A DNA stretch of 64,000 nt from contig JAFTCX010000021.1 of NCBI GenBank assembly GCA_017454485.1, positions 1 to 64,000 on the forward strand, written 5' to 3'. The notes beneath the pieces are model-generated. The model saw only the letters and a program-made list of their open reading frames with translations, had not been told where the DNA came from and did no database searches. Shown in pieces: positions 1 to 7,546 of the stretch. The translations under genes were made by a program, and so were the position numbers. Source of the stretch: Clostridia bacterium. Its GTDB lineage: Bacteria > Bacillota > Clostridia > Oscillospirales > Acutalibacteraceae. Position 1 is the stretch's first letter. Each line of letters starts with the position of its first letter.

Positions 1-1674
1 ACCGCGCTCTACTGCCGCCTGTCACGGGACGACGGCACACAGGGCGACAGCAATTCCGTCGCCAACCAGAAGCGGATGCTCAAAAAGTACGCCAAGGAAA
101 ATGGCTTCGCCAACACCCGCTTCTATATCGACGACGGCTACACCGGCACAAACTTCAACCGTCCGGGCTTTCAAAAAATGATGGAAGACGTCGAGCTGGG
201 CTATATCGGCACGATCATCGTGAAGGATATGTCCCGCCTCGGCAGGGATTATCTGACGGTCGGCTATTACACCGACACCTATTTCCCCGACATGGGCATC
301 CGCTTCATTGCCGTCAACGACTGTGTGGACAGCGCGGACGGCGAAAACGAGCTTGCCCCGTTTCGGAACGTGATGAACGAGATGTATGCCCGCGACATTT
401 CAAGAAAGGTTCGTTCTGCCCACCGCATCCGCGGCAATTCCGGCGAACCGCTGTCGCAGCCGCCATACGGGTATATGAAAGCTCCGGAAAACAAAAAGCG
501 CTGGGTCATTGACCCCGATGCGGCACACGTTGTCCGGCGCATCTTTCAAATGGCGCTGGACGGCAAGGGCAATGAAACCATTGCGCGGATTCTGGAAGAA
601 GAGAAGGTGCAGAAACCGATGGCCTACTGGCACAGCAAGGGTTTGAAGCGCGCCGGCAGGACGGAGCAGCCGAACCCGTACAAATGGAGCAAAACTACGA
701 TCGGTTCCATTCTGCGACAGCAGGAATACTGTGGGGACATCATCAACTTCAAAACGTATTCCAAGTCGTTCAAGAACAAGAAGCGGCTGGAAAACCCGGA
801 AGAAAACTGGGTGATCTTCCAAAACGTCCATGAGCCGATCATCGAACGCGAGATGTTTGAGCAGGTGCAGAAGCTGATCGGCAAAACAAAACGGCGCGCC
901 CCGAAAAAGGAGAACGCCGAAAAGAATCTGTTTTGCGAACTGCTCTACTGTGCCGACTGCGGCAAAAAGCTCTGGTTCCACACCAATACGAACAACAAAA
1001 GCATCCACTATTTCAGTTGTTCCAACTACAAGAGCGACTACCGCGGCACCTGCCAGACCCGCCACTATATCCGCGCCGACGCCATCGAGCAGGTTGTGAA
1101 GCTGGAGCTGCAAAAGCTGGCAACGTTTCTGAAGGATGACGAAGACGCCTTCATCGATCTGCTGACGGAAAAGTCCAACCGCGACGTGCTGTTTGAAACG
1201 CAGCGGCTGAACCGGGACATCCGCAAGGCAAACGAACGCTGTAATACGATCAGCAGTCTGCACGAAAAGCTGTATGAGGATAACGCCAGCGGCAAGGTAA
1301 CGGACGAGTGGTATATGGAACAGGCGCATCGGTATGAGGTGGAGCGGATGGAACTGAAAACGAAGATCGCCGCCGCGCAGGAGGAGCTGAAAAGAATGGA
1401 ATCCATGCAGGTCGGTCGAGATCACTTTGTCGGCGCGATCCGCAAATTCATGGAGATGCAAGTCTTGACGCCGATCCTTCTGCGGGAGCTGATCGACCAC
1501 ATTGATGTTCATGAAACCGAGGGCAAAGGCAAAAGCCGTACCCAGCGGATCGTGATCCATTACCGCTTCATCGACACCTTCGCGCTGCCGGATAATCACG
1601 CGAACGAGACGTATGTAGCCGATACCCGTCAGGGCGTAGCCGTGGAGTATATCCCGACACAGATTTCAGCGTAA
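1..1674 (+). CDS. Large serine recombinase, 5' end outside window
   Basis: The reading frame is open from base 1, so the true start lies upstream; 557 codons are visible before TAA. Visible residues 3-10 carry the catalytic-serine motif of serine recombinases (LYCRLSRD, Ser8), followed by the resolvase fold. A 'recombinase' domain follows (PPYGYMKAP region, then the QEYCGD region). Next comes a zinc-ribbon with CADC and a later C...C pair, a coiled coil, and a DUF4368-like tail (LTP..LREL). This order is typical of the integrases of integrative elements in Clostridia, which cut and rejoin DNA through a 5'-phosphoserine link. The gene ends about 100 bp from the 3' end of tRNA-Pro, which suggests it is the terminal gene of an inserted element. 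Family assignment is firm; the element type is inference. Confidence 0.93.
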   Translation, partial: TALYCRLSRDDGTQGDSNSVANQKRMLKKYAKENGFANTRFYIDDGYTGTNFNRPGFQKMMEDVELGYIGTIIVKDMSRLGRDYLTVGYYTDTYFPDMGIRFIAVNDCVDSADGENELAPFRNVMNEMYARDISRKVRSAHRIRGNSGEPLSQPPYGYMKAPENKKRWVIDPDAAHVVRRIFQMALDGKGNETIARILEEEKVQKPMAYWHSKGLKRAGRTEQPNPYKWSKTTIGSILRQQEYCGDIINFKTYSKSFKNKKRLENPEENWVIFQNVHEPIIEREMFEQVQKLIGKTKRRAPKKENAEKNLFCELLYCADCGKKLWFHTNTNNKSIHYFSCSNYKSDYRGTCQTRHYIRADAIEQVVKLELQKLATFLKDDEDAFIDLLTEKSNRDVLFETQRLNRDIRKANERCNTISSLHEKLYEDNASGKVTDEWYMEQAHRYEVERMELKTKIAAAQEELKRMESMQVGRDHFVGAIRKFMEMQVLTPILLRELIDHIDVHETEGKGKSRTQRIVIHYRFIDTFALPDNHANETYVADTRQGVAVEYIPTQISA

Positions 1675-1681
1675 AACAAAA

Positions 1682-1715
1682 GCAGATGGCATGGGCGCAA
1701 GCCCGTGTCATCTGC
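1682..1715 (-). terminator. Strong hairpin with GCAA loop, terminator-like leftward
   Basis: Bases 1682-1696 pair with 1701-1715 (15 bp with two G-T pairs) around a GCAA tetraloop. Read on the minus strand the stem is followed by TTTTGTTTT, as in an intrinsic terminator. On the plus strand, after the recombinase stop, it is followed by AAAACAG and lacks a T run. It may stop leftward transcription from tRNA-Pro from entering the recombinase, or fold in both directions. Confidence 0.6.
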
Positions 1716-1726
1716 AAAACAGCAAC

Positions 1727-1768
1727 AAAAAATCGAGTGTTCATACGAAGTCCGTTATGAACACTCGA
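1727..1768 (-). terminator. Intrinsic terminator of tRNA-Pro
   Basis: A perfect 12-bp stem (1733-1744 with 1757-1768) lies three bases beyond the 3' end of the leftward tRNA-Pro. On the minus strand it is followed by a run of six T. Position and structure fit a rho-independent terminator for the tRNA transcript. Confidence 0.85.
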
Positions 1769-1770
1769 AA

Positions 1771-1847
1771 TGGTCCGAGTGGCGGGACTTGAACCCACGG
1801 CCTCTTGACCCCCAGTCAAGCGCGCTACCAAGCTGCGCTACACCCGG
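1771..1847 (-). tRNA. tRNA-Pro(GGG)
   Basis: On the minus strand a full cloverleaf can be drawn: a 7-bp acceptor stem (CCGGGTG with CACTCGG), a D arm, an anticodon stem CTTGA/TCAAG with loop CTGGGGG giving anticodon GGG, a T arm with TTCAAGT, discriminator A and an encoded CCA. It has its own promoter at 1869-1897 and a terminator just downstream. Its 3' end faces the serine recombinase, so the tRNA might mark the integration region, although serine recombinases usually do not need tRNA genes. Confidence 0.97.
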
Positions 1848-1868
1848 TCACAACCAAATTGCTTGTAT

Positions 1869-1897
1869 ATTATAGCGAGGTCAAAAGAAAAAGTCAA
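1869..1897 (-). promoter_or_regulatory. Promoter of tRNA-Pro
   Basis: On the minus strand there is TTGACT (1892-1897), a 17-base spacer and a perfect TATAAT (1869-1874). The tRNA 5' end is 21 bases beyond the -10 box. Confidence 0.9.
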
Positions 1898-1955
1898 GCA
1901 TTTTCGGCAATTTTCCTTTTAGAGTTTATTTTTTTGAAAAAATATGTAAAACCGC

Positions 1956-1984
1956 TTGACAAGCGGGCAATCTTATGATAAACT
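1956..1984 (+). promoter_or_regulatory. Promoter of the infC-rpmI-rplT operon
   Basis: A perfect -35 TTGACA (1956-1961), a 17-base spacer and TAAACT (1979-1984). It sits about 140 bases before infC, leaving room for the attenuator leader. Confidence 0.85.
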
Positions 1985-1990
1985 ACTCAC

Positions 1991-2116
1991 ACAACAAAGC
2001 AGGGCAGTGTGTTCTCACCTTCCGAAGTATGTTTCAGGAAGGTCAATAGACCGAACAGGTGTATTGCGCGTGAACGAATTCTGTCCGTTCACGCTTTGAT
2101 TTTATTCATCATTTTT
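1991..2116 (+). promoter_or_regulatory. L20-type leader with attenuator hairpin
   Basis: The untranslated leader between the infC promoter and the start codon contains a first hairpin (ACCTTCC with GGAAGGT, around 2017-2043). It then has a terminator-like stem, GCGTGAACG (2068-2076) with CGTTCACGC (2086-2094), followed by a T-rich tract to 2104. In Firmicutes this operon is controlled by ribosomal protein L20 binding a leader and promoting premature termination (Rfam L20_leader family). Position and the terminator-like stem fit; I did not check the consensus in detail. Confidence 0.7.
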
Positions 2117-2124
2117 GGAGGTGT

Positions 2125-2649
2125 ATGAACATCGCTATCAAGGAAATGCAAATCAATGAAGACATTCGGGACGCCGAACTGCGCGTGATCGCCGGTGACG
2201 GTGAAATGCTCGGCATCATGTCCGCGAAGCAAGCATTGAAGATTGCTGAAGAGAAAAACCTGGATCTGGTCAAGATTGCGCCGCAGGCTAAGCCGCCCGT
2301 GTGCAAGATCATGGATTACAGCAAGTATCGATTTGAGCAGGCAAAAAAAGAAAAGGAAGCGAGAAAGAATCAGCACATTGTCGAAATCAAGGAGATCCGT
2401 CTTTCGCTGAATATCGACAAGCACGATTTTGAAACCAAGGTCAACCACGCTAAACGCTTTTTGACCGACGGCAACAAAGTCAAGGTGTCCATTCGTTTTC
2501 GCGGCCGTGAAATGGCTCACCCGGAAAACGGTCTTGTGACCATGAGTAATTTTGCAGAAGCCTGCCAGGAATTCAGCAATGTTGAAAAAAGTGCAAAGCT
2601 TGAAGGCAGATCCATGATGATGTTCTTAGCGCCAAAAACCAAAAAATAA
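2125..2649 (+). CDS. infC: Translation initiation factor IF-3
   Basis: A 174-aa protein of normal IF-3 length. IF-3 binds the 30S subunit, checks start codons and prevents premature 50S joining. The N-terminal domain ([14 protein letters not shown]) is followed by the conserved linker region ([10 protein letters not shown], then a Lys/Glu-rich helix) and the C-terminal domain ending in LAPKTKK. It is first in an infC-rpmI-rplT operon. The ATG at 2125 lies only three bases after GGAGG (2117-2121), which is unusually tight. IF-3 genes in other bacteria often use rare starts such as ATT, so a start a few codons downstream (for example ATC at 2131) cannot be excluded. Confidence 0.97.
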   Translation: MNIAIKEMQINEDIRDAELRVIAGDGEMLGIMSAKQALKIAEEKNLDLVKIAPQAKPPVCKIMDYSKYRFEQAKKEKEARKNQHIVEIKEIRLSLNIDKHDFETKVNHAKRFLTDGNKVKVSIRFRGREMAHPENGLVTMSNFAEACQEFSNVEKSAKLEGRSMMMFLAPKTKK

Positions 2650-2668
2650 CTACAGGAGGATTCACAAA

Positions 2669-2866
2669 ATGCCGAAAATCAAAACCCACAGCGGTGCAAA
2701 AAAGCGTTTTAAGCTGTCCAAGAACGGCAAACCCATCCGTGCGCATGCGTACAAATCCCACATTCTGACCAAGAAGAGCACCAAGAGAAAGAGAAATCTT
2801 CGCAAAACAGAAGTTGCCGACGTTACGAATCAGAAGCAGATCAAACGTCTTGTTCCCTATAAATAA
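2669..2866 (+). CDS. rpmI: 50S ribosomal protein L35
   Basis: A 65-aa very basic protein opening with [15 protein letters not shown], the signature start of bacterial L35. It lies 19 bp after infC with a clear AGGAGG ribosome site at 2654-2659. L35 is a small component of the 50S subunit and is almost always encoded between infC and rplT, as here. Confidence 0.98.
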   Translation: MPKIKTHSGAKKRFKLSKNGKPIRAHAYKSHILTKKSTKRKRNLRKTEVADVTNQKQIKRLVPYK

Positions 2867-2913
2867 ACACACTGAACTTCTGAAAAAACTTATTATAACG
2901 GAGGTAATGAATC

Positions 2914-3267
2914 ATGGCACGTATTAAAGGCGCGATGATGACTCGCAAGAGAAGAAATAAAGTTATGAAGCTCGCTAAGGGCTATTACGGTTCCAAACAC
3001 AGCCTTTTCAAGACCGCAAAACAGGCGGTCATGAAATCCGGCAACTATGCTTACATCGGCAGAAAGCAGAAAAAGCGTGATTTCCGTCGTCTGTGGATCA
3101 CAAGAATCTCCGCTGCCTGCAAGCAGAACGGCATCAACTATTCCACTTTCATCAACGGCTTGAAGAAAGCGAATGTCACACTGAACAGAAAGATGCTTTC
3201 CGAAATCGCAATCGCCGATCCGGCTGCGTTCACCGCTTTGGTGGAACAGGCAAAGGCTGCGCTTTAA
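2914..3267 (+). CDS. rplT: 50S ribosomal protein L20
   Basis: A 117-aa basic protein matching the normal L20 length, with the typical opening ARIKGA...[15 protein letters not shown] and the conserved [13 protein letters not shown] stretch. L20 is an early 50S assembly protein and, in Firmicutes, the repressor of its own operon through the leader upstream of infC. It is last in the operon and followed by a strong terminator. Confidence 0.98.
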   Translation: MARIKGAMMTRKRRNKVMKLAKGYYGSKHSLFKTAKQAVMKSGNYAYIGRKQKKRDFRRLWITRISAACKQNGINYSTFINGLKKANVTLNRKMLSEIAIADPAAFTALVEQAKAAL

Positions 3268-3277
3268 TGAATGGATT

Positions 3278-3321
3278 TTCGTCCGAGAACATACTCTCGG
3301 ACGAATTTGTCATTTTTGTTT
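3278..3321 (+). terminator. Terminator of infC-rpmI-rplT
   Basis: A perfect 11-bp stem TTCGTCCGAGA (3278-3288) with TCTCGGACGAA (3295-3305) and a 6-base loop, followed by TTTGTCATTTTTGTTT. It begins 11 bases after the rplT stop. Confidence 0.93.
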
Positions 3322-3336
3322 AAGGAAATTTAAACC

Positions 3337-4128
3337 ATGACTTCTAAAATTGAGAGCGTTCAGAACGAAAAAATCAAGGTGGTCGTAAAGCTTGCGCTGT
3401 CCTCAAAAGAGCGCGCATCTCGCGGACTTTTCTTCCTGGAAGGATCGCGTCTTTGCGGCGACGCACTGAACAGCTCGCTTTCCATCGACACGCTGTTTTA
3501 CACGGCGCAAGGATTGGAAAAACACAGCGAAACCGTCCGTGCACTTTCTGCGGCAGCAAAGAACACCTATGAGGTTTCGCCCGCCGTTGCAAAGAAGCTT
3601 TCGCAAACGCAATCGCCGCAGGGCATTTTCTGCCTTGTGCAAACTGCACTGCTGCGCAAAGCTGACGATGTGCGCTATAGCTGCAAATACGTTGCGCTGG
3701 AAAACATCCGGGATCCGGCAAATCTCGGCGCGATCATCCGCACCGCAGAGGCGCTCGGCGTTCACGGCGCGATCCTTTGCGGCTGCTGCGACGTGTATAA
3801 CCCGAAAGCGCTGCGCGCGTCCATGGGTTCGCTCCTGCGTCTGCCGCTGATTCAGTGCGACGATCTGCCGCAAACGCTGCAGCAATGCACGGCGCACGGA
3901 ATGCGTGCGTTTGCAACCACTCCGGATGAGACTGCAAAAAAAATCACGCAGTGCACGTTGACCGGCGGCGTGATTCTCGTCATCGGCAATGAAGGAAACG
4001 GCGTCACAGCGCAAACCATGGCGGTCTGTGAGCGCGTCACGATCCCGATGCTCGGGCGTGCGGAATCGCTCAACGCGTCCATGGCGGCGGCGATCGCAAT
4101 GTGGGAAATGATGAAACAACATTCATGA
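3337..4128 (+). CDS. SPOUT/TrmH-family RNA 2'-O-methyltransferase
   Basis: A 263-aa protein of the SpoU branch, which uses S-adenosylmethionine to methylate ribose 2'-OH in rRNA or tRNA. The N-terminal ~100 residues form the L30e-like substrate-binding domain. The three SPOUT knot motifs follow: N.RDPANLGAIIRTAEALG (about 123-141), VIGNEGNGV (about 215-223) and LGRAESLNASMAAAI (about 234-248). The deep trefoil knot makes the SAM site at a dimer interface. In Firmicutes, proteins of this length next to rplT are annotated as 23S rRNA methyltransferases, but the exact target nucleotide cannot be read from the sequence. Confidence 0.9.
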   Translation: MTSKIESVQNEKIKVVVKLALSSKERASRGLFFLEGSRLCGDALNSSLSIDTLFYTAQGLEKHSETVRALSAAAKNTYEVSPAVAKKLSQTQSPQGIFCLVQTALLRKADDVRYSCKYVALENIRDPANLGAIIRTAEALGVHGAILCGCCDVYNPKALRASMGSLLRLPLIQCDDLPQTLQQCTAHGMRAFATTPDETAKKITQCTLTGGVILVIGNEGNGVTAQTMAVCERVTIPMLGRAESLNASMAAAIAMWEMMKQHS

Positions 4129-4138
4129 GGTGAGATCT

Positions 4139-5419
4139 TTGGAGCAAAAGCTATACTGGCTCTGGATGCAGCGCGTTTTCGGCTACAGCGCATGGATCGC
4201 GGACCCGCTTCGCTATTTCGGCAGCGCAAAAGCCATCTTTGAAGCGACCGAAAACGATTATCGCACCTCGGAGATCTTCGGAAAAACAAGAAGCTTTTCC
4301 AAGTCCCGGCTGCTGCTTTTGACAGACAAGGATCTTTCTTTCGCAAACACCATCTTGGATCAGTGTCAGAAATACGGCATAGAAATTCTGACGCCGGAAG
4401 ATGAAATGTATCCGAAAAAGCTGCTGCGCTTGCCGGATTTTCCGGCGGTGCTGTATGTAAAAGGCGACCTTTCATCCTTGAATGAAAGGCTTTGTATTGC
4501 GGTCATCGGTTCACGCACACCGACGGATTACGCCAAAAAAGCTGCTGCGAACATCACAGGCGCGCTTGCCGGGCAAGGTGCGGTGATCGTCAGCGGCGGA
4601 GCGCTCGGCATTGATTCCGTTGCGCACAAAACAGCGCTGCAGCATCATCAAAAAACCGTGCTCGTCATGGGCTGCGGCATTCAGTCCCATTACCTTTTAC
4701 AAAACGAACCCCTGCGTCAGGCAATCGCCAACAGCGGCGCGCTGGTCAGTGAATATCCGCCCGTGCTGCAGCCGTCCGCAGGTTCGTTTCCGCAGCGCAA
4801 CCGCATCATCTCCGGCATTTCTGACGGCATTCTGATCGTGGAAGCAGGGGAGCGCAGCGGTACGTTGAACACGGCGATGCACGCGCAAAAGCAAAGCCGC
4901 CCGATCTTCGTTGTTCCGGGCGCAATTTCATCCGAAGCGTTCGCGGGCTCCAACCGTTTGGTGCGTGAAGGCGCAAAACCCGTGTTTTCCGCTGAGGATA
5001 TCCTCTCTTACTTTGACATGGTTTATGAGCTGCGTTCCGCTTCAAACGAAGCGCAGGATGAGCTTTCTCTTTCTGCCAAAGAAGAATTTCAACCGAAACC
5101 GTCCAAAATTAAAACGAAACTTCCTTCAAAACAGCCAGTGCCGTCAAAGGTTGACGGGATCGATGAAGCGAAGGAAACAGCGAAAGTGCACAAGGAAAAT
5201 CCGGAAGCGCTGAAAAGCAAGCTTTTGAAAAATGCCGCCACGGTGTATCAATGCATCATAGACGGCAAAAATCAGATGGATGAAATCGTTTTGTCCGTTG
5301 CTCTGCCAACTGCAAAGGTTCTCTCGGCGCTGACAGAGCTGGAGCTGTTCGGGCTCATCTGCAAAGGAGAGGGCAATTATTACACAGTCAATGAAACAGA
5401 ATCTTCTGTTTTCATATAG
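4139..5419 (+). CDS. dprA: DNA-processing protein DprA
   Basis: About 426 aa. DprA binds incoming single-stranded DNA and loads RecA during transformation. The N-terminal helical part is followed by the Rossmann-like DNA-binding fold with GSRTPTDYAKKAA, then SGGALGIDSVAH and FPQRNRIISG. A Lys/Pro-rich linker leads to a winged-helix C-terminus (VYQCIIDGK...LTELELFGLI). The frame also opens at GTG 4130, but that GTG lies inside the ribosome site GAGGTGAG. TTG at 4139, five bases after it, is the better start. The site overlaps the stop of the methyltransferase gene, implying translational coupling. Confidence 0.94.
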   Translation: MEQKLYWLWMQRVFGYSAWIADPLRYFGSAKAIFEATENDYRTSEIFGKTRSFSKSRLLLLTDKDLSFANTILDQCQKYGIEILTPEDEMYPKKLLRLPDFPAVLYVKGDLSSLNERLCIAVIGSRTPTDYAKKAAANITGALAGQGAVIVSGGALGIDSVAHKTALQHHQKTVLVMGCGIQSHYLLQNEPLRQAIANSGALVSEYPPVLQPSAGSFPQRNRIISGISDGILIVEAGERSGTLNTAMHAQKQSRPIFVVPGAISSEAFAGSNRLVREGAKPVFSAEDILSYFDMVYELRSASNEAQDELSLSAKEEFQPKPSKIKTKLPSKQPVPSKVDGIDEAKETAKVHKENPEALKSKLLKNAATVYQCIIDGKNQMDEIVLSVALPTAKVLSALTELELFGLICKGEGNYYTVNETESSVFI

Positions 5420-5436
5420 ATAGAATAGGTGATAGT

Positions 5437-7533
5437 ATGTCAAATTTAGTCATTGTTGAGTCACCCTCGAAGGCAAAAACACTCAAGAATTATCTCGGCA
5501 GCGGATATAACGTCGTTGCTTCTGTCGGTCATGTCCGTGACCTTCCGGCTGCAAAGCTGAGCGTCGATGTGAAAAACGATTTTGCGCCGAAATACGCGAT
5601 CGTAAAGGGCAAGGAAAAGCTGGTTAAGGAGCTGCAGCAGGCAGTTGCCGAAAGCGATAAAGTCTATCTTGCGACCGACCCGGATCGCGAAGGCGAAGCG
5701 ATCTCGTGGCATCTGGCAACGCTGCTGAATCTCAATCTCGACGAAGACAACCGCGTGACCTTCAACGAGATCACGAAAACCGGCGTCAAAAACGGTATGG
5801 CCGCGCCCCGCAAGGTCGATCTCGATCTTGTCAACGCGCAGCAGGCACGCCGCATTCTGGATCGTCTTGTCGGTTATAAGCTCAGCCCGTTTGTTTCGCA
5901 AAAAATTCGCCGCGGGCTTTCTGCCGGACGCGTGCAAAGCGTTGCGCTGCGCATTATCTGCGACCGTGAACAGGAAATCCGTGATTTCGTGTCCAAAGAA
6001 TATTGGACGATCGAGGGAAAATTCGCCTTCGGTCACAAGATCATCAACGCGCAGTTCCAAGGTGACGAGAAGGGCAAAATTGAAATTGAAAATGAACAGC
6101 AGGCAGACGCGCTGCTTTTGCGTATGCAGGATGCTCGATTCTTTGTCAGCTCATTGAAAAAAGGCACAAAAAAGATCAACCCCATGCCGCCGTTCATTAC
6201 ATCAACCTTGCAGCAGGACGCAGCGAAGCGCCTTGGTTACCGCCCGGAGCGCACGATGCAGATCGCCCAGCAGCTTTATGAAGGCGTGGAGCTCGGCAAT
6301 CAGGGCTCTGTCGGTTTGATCACTTATATGCGTACCGACTCCCTGCGTGTGTCTGTGGAAGCGCAAAACGCCGCAACGGATTATATCCGGCAAAATCTCG
6401 GTCAGTCCTACGTTCCCGCAAAGCCGAATTATTATAAATCGCGCAGCAACGCGCAGGACGGCCACGAGGCGATTCGTCCTTCCGACATTTTCAAAGTGCC
6501 GGAGCAGATCAAGCCGTTTTTGTCCAACGAACAGTTCCGCCTGTATGAACTGATCTGGAAGCGCTTTCTCGCTTCGCAGATGGCCGCAGGCGTGCAAAAC
6601 ACGGCAAAACTTGAAATCAAAGGCGTCCGTGATGCAGAGCCGGATCGTTTTGTGCTTTTCCGCGCGAACGGTCACAGCATGAAATTTGACGGCTGTACCC
6701 GCATTTATGACGCAGGCGAAGGCAAGGACGAGCTGCTGCCGATGGAGCTGAAAGCGGATGATCCGCTGAAAGTGCGCGATATTGCAAAAAGTCAGCATTT
6801 CACGCAGCCGCCGGCGCGCTATTCCGAACAGTCGCTCATCAAAACGCTGGAAGAAAACGGCGTCGGCCGTCCGAGCACCTATGCGACCATCATTTCCACG
6901 ATCGTCAAGCGCGAGTATGTGGAGCGTAAAAACAAACAACTGATTCCCACGGAGCTCGGCGAGGCGATTTCCGGACTGCTGAAAGAAAAATTTCCGAAGA
7001 TCGTCAACACAAAATTCACGGCGCAGATGGAAAGCGACCTTGACCTTGTCGGCGAAGGAAAAGAAGATTATATCGCGCTTTTGCACACGTTCTACGATGA
7101 TTTTGAACAAAACCTCAATAAAGTCAAGGGCGAGATGGAAGGCGTCAAAATTCAGCTTCAGGAGGATCAGACGAATATCCCCTGCGATAAATGCGGCCGC
7201 ATGATGGTCGTCAAAGTCGGCCGTTTCGGAAAATTCTTAGCTTGCCCGGGTTATCCCGAATGCAAGAATACAAAGCCCTATGTGATCGAAACAAGTGCAA
7301 AATGCCCGAAGTGCGGCGGCAAAGTGATTCAAAAACGCAGCAAGAAAGGCCACACGTTTTTCGGCTGTGAAAACTGGCCGAGCTGCGATTTCGTCACATG
7401 GGATACGCCGACGGAGAAGCTTTGCCCGAATTGCGGCAGCGCACTGTTCAAAGGTCGCGGCGGATTGATCTCCTGTCTGAAAGAAGGCTGCGGCTATCAG
7501 ACCAAGAGCCGCGGCAGAAAGAAAAAAGAGTAA
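5437..7533 (+). CDS. topA: DNA topoisomerase I (type IA)
   Basis: A 698-aa enzyme that relaxes negative supercoils by single-strand passage. The TOPRIM domain carries the catalytic Glu8 (IVESPSKAK) and DPDREGE (81-87). The active-site tyrosine is Tyr297 in LITYMRTDS. The C-terminus has three four-cysteine zinc ribbons (CDKC...CPGYPEC, CPKC...CENWPSC, CPNC...CLKEGC) and a basic tail. Order and length match Firmicutes TopA. In these genomes topA commonly follows dprA, as here, and precedes trmFO. Confidence 0.98.
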   Translation: MSNLVIVESPSKAKTLKNYLGSGYNVVASVGHVRDLPAAKLSVDVKNDFAPKYAIVKGKEKLVKELQQAVAESDKVYLATDPDREGEAISWHLATLLNLNLDEDNRVTFNEITKTGVKNGMAAPRKVDLDLVNAQQARRILDRLVGYKLSPFVSQKIRRGLSAGRVQSVALRIICDREQEIRDFVSKEYWTIEGKFAFGHKIINAQFQGDEKGKIEIENEQQADALLLRMQDARFFVSSLKKGTKKINPMPPFITSTLQQDAAKRLGYRPERTMQIAQQLYEGVELGNQGSVGLITYMRTDSLRVSVEAQNAATDYIRQNLGQSYVPAKPNYYKSRSNAQDGHEAIRPSDIFKVPEQIKPFLSNEQFRLYELIWKRFLASQMAAGVQNTAKLEIKGVRDAEPDRFVLFRANGHSMKFDGCTRIYDAGEGKDELLPMELKADDPLKVRDIAKSQHFTQPPARYSEQSLIKTLEENGVGRPSTYATIISTIVKREYVERKNKQLIPTELGEAISGLLKEKFPKIVNTKFTAQMESDLDLVGEGKEDYIALLHTFYDDFEQNLNKVKGEMEGVKIQLQEDQTNIPCDKCGRMMVVKVGRFGKFLACPGYPECKNTKPYVIETSAKCPKCGGKVIQKRSKKGHTFFGCENWPSCDFVTWDTPTEKLCPNCGSALFKGRGGLISCLKEGCGYQTKSRGRKKKE

Positions 7534-7546
7534 AGAAGGAAACAAA

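Larger units (their letters stand above)
1..1715 (+). mobile_element. Probable right-hand end of an integrative element
   Basis: The only mobile gene seen is the serine recombinase, which runs in from outside the window and is followed directly by core genes (tRNA-Pro, infC operon). Such recombinases commonly sit at one end of their element. I could not identify a core attachment repeat because the other end is not in the window, so the exact boundary (somewhere in 1675-1770) is a guess. Confidence 0.35.

Noticed and set aside
400..1599. 399-codon open frame opposite the serine recombinase
   Set aside because: It has no start context or recognisable domain and mirrors a G+C-rich codon pattern; the recombinase on the other strand has clear domains.
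1568..1831. 87-codon frame reading across tRNA-Pro
   Set aside because: It is a translation of the tRNA and its terminator, not a gene.
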